In this document: positions 14,135-16,409 of the stretch, piece by piece | How positions within the stretch are numbered: the first letter of the stretch is position 1 | How the letters are laid out: each line of letters opens with the position of its first letter | Source of the DNA: Microbacterium sp. p3-SID336 | GTDB taxonomy: Bacteria > Actinomycetota > Actinomycetes > Actinomycetales > Microbacteriaceae | Assembly (NCBI RefSeq): GCF_025143365.1 | Contig: NZ_JALXPE010000077.1 | Span: forward strand, 1 to 16,409 | Direction: 5' to 3' | DNA length: 16,409 nucleotides | Position numbers and translations under genes: made by a program | Notes under the pieces: generated by a model | Seen by the model: only the letters and a program-made list of their open reading frames with translations | Told to the model about the DNA's origin: nothing | The model's database searches: none

Positions 14135-14620
14135 ATGCCGAACCCCCGTGGGCCCGAGTCCGCGGGGGTTTCGGCTGTCCTCGCGGTGGTGCTCGCCACC
14201 ATCGGCTTCTTCGCCCTCGCCGTGTTCGGCCTCGGAGCGCTGAGCGTCGCCACCGACCGTGACATCATCGCCGTGCCCGGACTCGGCCAGGTGCCGGGGG
14301 TGGTCGGGATGGTCGTGGCCGTCGTCGCCTTCGCCCTCACTCTCGCCGGCACGCTGCGGGCCCGGCGCCCCTCGTTCGTCTCCACGATCGTGATCGCGCT
14401 GATGCCGACGCTGCTGCATCTCGCGACCGTCTGGGTCGCGGTGCTCTCGGCCGCGGGAAGCTATGTCGTCGCGACGGCCGTGGCGGGCGATCTCGTACGC
14501 GGCGGGGCGAGTGCCGTGATCCTGCTGGCGGCGGCGATCGCCGGATGGAGCGGCATCGCCCTTCGCCGCACGCGCGCGGAGCACCCCCGCTGGCCGTGGG
14601 AGCGCGACGAAGACGAGTGA
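14135..14620 (+). CDS. Four-helix integral membrane protein, unknown function
   Basis: A 161-residue protein with four hydrophobic segments: about 10-36 (VSAVLAVVLATIGFFALAVF), 50-70 (VVGMVVAVVAFALTLAGTL), 78-104 (VSTIVIALMPTLLHLATVWV) and 120-140 (ASAVILLAAAIAGWSGIAL). The tail is acidic and ends WERDEDE. Codon use is normal for the genome, so the gene is real. The start is uncertain: ATG 14135 lies 14 bases after the upstream stop with no good ribosome site (GAGGTAA is 16 bases away) and is buried in a strong hairpin. In-frame GTG codons about 50 bases downstream would begin at the first membrane helix. Translation coupled to the upstream gene is the likeliest way to use ATG 14135. No known family is recognised. 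Confidence 0.75.
   Translation: MPNPRGPESAGVSAVLAVVLATIGFFALAVFGLGALSVATDRDIIAVPGLGQVPGVVGMVVAVVAFALTLAGTLRARRPSFVSTIVIALMPTLLHLATVWVAVLSAAGSYVVATAVAGDLVRGGASAVILLAAAIAGWSGIALRRTRAEHPRWPWERDEDE
14137..14175 (+). terminator. Terminator-like hairpin overlapping the start of the next gene
   Basis: GCCGAACCCCCG (14137-14148) pairs with CGGGGGTT-T-CGGC (14163-14175), twelve base pairs with a single bulged T and a 14-base loop. It lies 17 bases after the stop of the 12960 gene. Its left arm starts at the G of the ATG proposed for the following gene, so it may be an attenuator, or that gene may start further downstream. Confidence 0.6.
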
Positions 14621-14621
14621 C

Positions 14622-14645
14622 GTCCGCGCGTGAATCCGCGCGGAC
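14622..14645 (+). terminator. Hairpin directly after the 14135 gene
   Basis: GTCCGCGCG (14622-14630) and CGCGCGGAC (14637-14645) form a perfect nine-pair stem with loop TGAATC, starting one base after the stop codon. There is no U tract. It separates the two membrane-protein genes from the next gene, which has its own promoter-like box. Confidence 0.65.
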
Positions 14646-14660
14646 TCGCGCGACGCGCCG

Positions 14661-14666
14661 TACGCT
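14661..14666 (+). promoter_or_regulatory. -10 box of a putative leaderless promoter
   Basis: TACGCT is followed by six bases (GGTGGG) and then GTG 14673. The spacing is identical to that at yajQ and the 50-residue gene and places the transcription start on the first base of the start codon. Confidence 0.45.
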
Positions 14667-14672
14667 GGTGGG

Positions 14673-15320
14673 GTGGAGCGCTCGCTGGAGACGCAGGTGG
14701 ATCAGGCCGTGGAGGCGTGGCTGCGCTGGGTGCCGCGCTGGGAGCCGGCCACCCACCGCGGCAGGGTCGCGCCGTGCCGGCGGTGTCTGGGGTCGCCGAT
14801 CCTCGCGGCGGCTGGCATCGCGGGCAACACGCCGCACGGGGTGCAGCACGGTCTGTCGACCCGCATCAAGACCATCGTCGACCACGCGGTCGCCGACTAC
14901 ACCGCCCGCAACCTGCCCACGCTGCAGCGCGAGCTGGACCAGCAGGCCGCTCGCAACCGGGCGCGCAGCTATCGCCCCGCCGAGGATCTCGCGCCCGAGT
15001 TCGAGGGCATGCCGCTAGACCCCGAGCCGATTCCGGGTGCCCCGTTCCTGTTCACGATCGCGGGCCTCGCCGACGAGTCGGCCGCCGAGCTCCCTCCGCT
15101 GCCGCCGCTCTCGGAGGAGGCGAAGATCGCCCTGCGGCAGGAGGTCGGGCTGGCGGACGAGTACGCGAACCTCATCGGACGGGAGATCTGCGGCATCCTC
15201 CTGCGCCACAGGGTGTACATCCAGGCCGCGGTGTCGCAGCACGTCGAGCCGCAGATCGAGGCGATGCTCGCCGAGCTCACGGAGTCCCTCGACTCCCCGT
15301 TCGATCCCGACGCGGGCTGA
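14673..15320 (+). CDS. Conserved-looking soluble protein with CxxC pair, unknown function
   Basis: A 215-residue protein starting at GTG (MERSLETQVDQAVEAWLRWV). It has no signal peptide or membrane helix and looks cytoplasmic. A single PCRRCLGS motif (Cys near 35 and 38) could be half of a metal site, but no second pair is present, so zinc binding would need a dimer. The middle (about 112-145) is Pro/Glu-rich, with a run of PPLPPL, and the C-terminal third is helical. The start is chosen because the -10-like TACGCT ends exactly six bases before it and upstream codons run through the hairpin. It lies directly before the str operon promoter on the same strand. I do not recognise the family. Confidence 0.8.
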   Translation: MERSLETQVDQAVEAWLRWVPRWEPATHRGRVAPCRRCLGSPILAAAGIAGNTPHGVQHGLSTRIKTIVDHAVADYTARNLPTLQRELDQQAARNRARSYRPAEDLAPEFEGMPLDPEPIPGAPFLFTIAGLADESAAELPPLPPLSEEAKIALRQEVGLADEYANLIGREICGILLRHRVYIQAAVSQHVEPQIEAMLAELTESLDSPFDPDAG

Positions 15321-15351
15321 TCGGGGCGCCGGCGGACGGGCCCGCAGTCAT

Positions 15352-15380
15352 TTGACCGCCCGGTTACGCAGCATTACACT
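15352..15380 (+). promoter_or_regulatory. Strong housekeeping promoter of the rpsL-rpsG operon
   Basis: A -35 TTGACC (15352-15357), exactly 17 bases of spacer and a -10 TACACT (15375-15380). This is the best sigma-70-type promoter in the window, as expected for ribosomal protein genes. Transcription should start near 15387, about 160 bases before rpsL. Confidence 0.85.
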
Positions 15381-15386
15381 TGATCA

Positions 15387-15546
15387 GGTGTGTGCACGTC
15401 CTGACGTGCGCGCTGGGCGTCGGCACCATGCCGGTCCGCCCCCACGGCATACCCACCACACCAAAAGCCCGCCGGTTCCGGCGTGCCGGTGGGTCATGAT
15501 GTGAAACCCATCACGCTGTCACCGTGCAGCACTATGAGGAGAGAAC
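15387..15546 (+). promoter_or_regulatory. Structured 5' leader of the str operon
   Basis: The leader opens with a perfect seven-base inverted repeat, GCACGTC-CT-GACGTGC (15394-15409). A larger structure pairs ACCCACC (15451-15457) with GGTGGGT (15488-15494) and encloses CGCCGG-TT-CCGGCG (15470-15483). A ribosome site GAGGAG (15536-15541) lies five bases before GTG 15547. Leaders of ribosomal operons often bind one of their own products; which protein, if any, binds here cannot be told. Confidence 0.5.
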
Positions 15547-15915
15547 GTGCCAACCATTCAGCAGTTGGTTCGCAAGGGTCGCTCGCCCAAGGTCTCGAAG
15601 ACCAAGGCGCCCGCGCTCAAGTCGAACCCGCAGCAGGCCGGGGTCTGCACCCGCGTCTACACCACCACCCCGAAGAAGCCGAACTCGGCGATGCGCAAGG
15701 TCGCTCGTGTGAAGCTCCGCAACGGGACCGAGGTCACCGCGTACATCCCCGGTGAGGGCCACAACCTGCAGGAGCACTCCCTGGTGCTCGTCCGCGGCGG
15801 TCGTGTGAAGGACCTCCCCGGTGTGCGTTACAAGATCGTCCGTGGCGCTCTGGACACCCAGGCCGTCAAGAACCGTAAGCAGGCTCGTTCCCGCTACGGC
15901 GCGAAGAAGGGTTGA
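15547..15915 (+). CDS. rpsL: 30S ribosomal protein S12
   Basis: Component of the small-subunit decoding centre, 122 residues, starting [11 protein letters not shown] after a GTG start with GAGGAG five bases upstream. The universally conserved loops [14 protein letters not shown] (39-52) and [12 protein letters not shown] (84-95) are intact. Lys43 and Lys88, where streptomycin-resistance changes usually fall, have the wild-type residue, so the sequence predicts no target-based resistance. The basic tail [13 protein letters not shown] is normal. It is the first gene of the str operon, transcribed from 15352-15380. The stop is five bases before rpsG. Confidence 0.99.
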   Translation: MPTIQQLVRKGRSPKVSKTKAPALKSNPQQAGVCTRVYTTTPKKPNSAMRKVARVKLRNGTEVTAYIPGEGHNLQEHSLVLVRGGRVKDLPGVRYKIVRGALDTQAVKNRKQARSRYGAKKG

Positions 15916-15920
15916 GTTAG

Positions 15921-16391
15921 ATGCCTCGTAAGGGTCCCGCCCCCAAGCGCCCCGTCGTCAACGACCCGGTCTACGGCGCACCGATCGTCACCTCGCTGGT
16001 GAACAAGATCCTCGTCGACGGCAAGAAGTCGCTGGCCGAGTCGATCGTCTACGGCGCCCTCCGCGGTGTCGAGGCGAAGAACGGCCAGGACGCCGTCGCC
16101 ACCCTGAAGAAGGCGCTCGACAACGTGCGCCCGACCCTCGAGGTCCGCAGCCGCCGCGTCGGTGGCTCGACCTACCAGGTGCCGGTCGAGGTCAAGCCGC
16201 ACCGTGCGAACACCCTCGCGCTGCGCTGGCTCGTGAGCTACGCCAAGGGCCGTCGTGAGAAGACGATGACCGAGCGTCTGCAGAACGAGATCCTCGACGC
16301 GTCGAACGGCCTCGGCGCCGCGGTCAAGCGCCGCGAGGACACGCACAAGATGGCCGAGTCGAACCGCGCGTTCGCTCACTACCGCTGGTAA
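15921..16391 (+). CDS. rpsG: 30S ribosomal protein S7
   Basis: Primary binding protein of the 16S rRNA 3' domain (small-subunit head), 156 residues and full length. It starts [12 protein letters not shown] and contains [18 protein letters not shown] (about 29-46), the beta-hairpin region [15 protein letters not shown] (74-88) and ends [10 protein letters not shown], all typical of bacterial S7. The start follows the S12 stop by five bases, with its ribosome site (GAAGG) inside the end of rpsL, so the genes are coupled. fusA and tuf usually follow and are presumably just outside. S7 regulates this operon in enterobacteria; nothing here shows whether it does so in this genome. Confidence 0.99.
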   Translation: MPRKGPAPKRPVVNDPVYGAPIVTSLVNKILVDGKKSLAESIVYGALRGVEAKNGQDAVATLKKALDNVRPTLEVRSRRVGGSTYQVPVEVKPHRANTLALRWLVSYAKGRREKTMTERLQNEILDASNGLGAAVKRREDTHKMAESNRAFAHYRW

Positions 16392-16409
16392 TCAGCTTCG
16401 CGCCCCCCC

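Noticed and set aside
15312..15345. GCGGGC/GCCCGC pairing after the 14673 gene as a terminator
   Set aside because: Only six pairs with a 22-base loop; too weak to call.
1..16409. CRISPR arrays, tRNA or rRNA genes, insertion sequences, integrase or prophage genes
   Set aside because: No regularly spaced identical repeats, no cloverleaf with CCA or a T-loop motif, and no transposase, integrase or phage proteins are visible in any frame.

Overview
The window looks like chromosomal DNA of a high-GC Gram-positive actinobacterium, most likely Microbacteriaceae (Microbacterium-like). This rests on codons ending almost always in G or C, actinobacterial ribosomal proteins S12 and S7, starts that look leaderless with a -10 box exactly six bases upstream, and a maltose-type ABC operon without its own ATPase. 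The genus is an inference from style, not from a search.

Layout. (1) 1-983: 3' part of an alpha/beta hydrolase gene that begins before the window, overlapping tail to tail with a GntR/FCD regulator (974-1606, minus). (2) 1607-2249: about 640 bases without a convincing gene, holding two perfect 14-base palindromes and, near yajQ, two strong stem-loops. (3) 2309-2797: yajQ on the minus strand, divergent from a maltose/maltodextrin-type import operon: lipoprotein binding protein (2985-4196), MalF-like permease with a large extracellular loop (4270-5874) and MalG-like permease (5876-6784). Two LacI/cre-type operators lie in the shared upstream region. (4) 6844-6996: a 50-residue membrane protein. 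(5) 7022-12688 (minus): a secreted 1888-residue surface protein with a unique head, 13 tandem prealbumin/CnaB-like modules, a DUF11-like domain and a sortase-type tail. (6) 12960-15320: three plus-strand genes of unknown function (a membrane protein with a charged pentapeptide repeat, a four-helix membrane protein, and a soluble protein with a CxxC pair). (7) 15352-16391: a strong promoter, a roughly 160-base leader, then rpsL and rpsG, the start of the str operon.

How the parts work together. The binding protein would catch an oligosaccharide at the cell surface and pass it to the two permeases. The ATPase must come from elsewhere, as with the shared MsiK-type ATPases of actinobacteria. A LacI-family repressor encoded elsewhere probably controls the operon. 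The surface protein would be exported and linked to the wall by a sortase that is not in this window.

The most interesting object is the surface protein. All 13 modules keep the Lys, Glu and Asn expected for an intramolecular isopeptide bond, and all 13 also keep a pair of cysteines, one always four residues before the Asn. This suggests a fibre with two covalent locks per module. The order of module types shows that a block of about 2.57 kb was copied within the gene.
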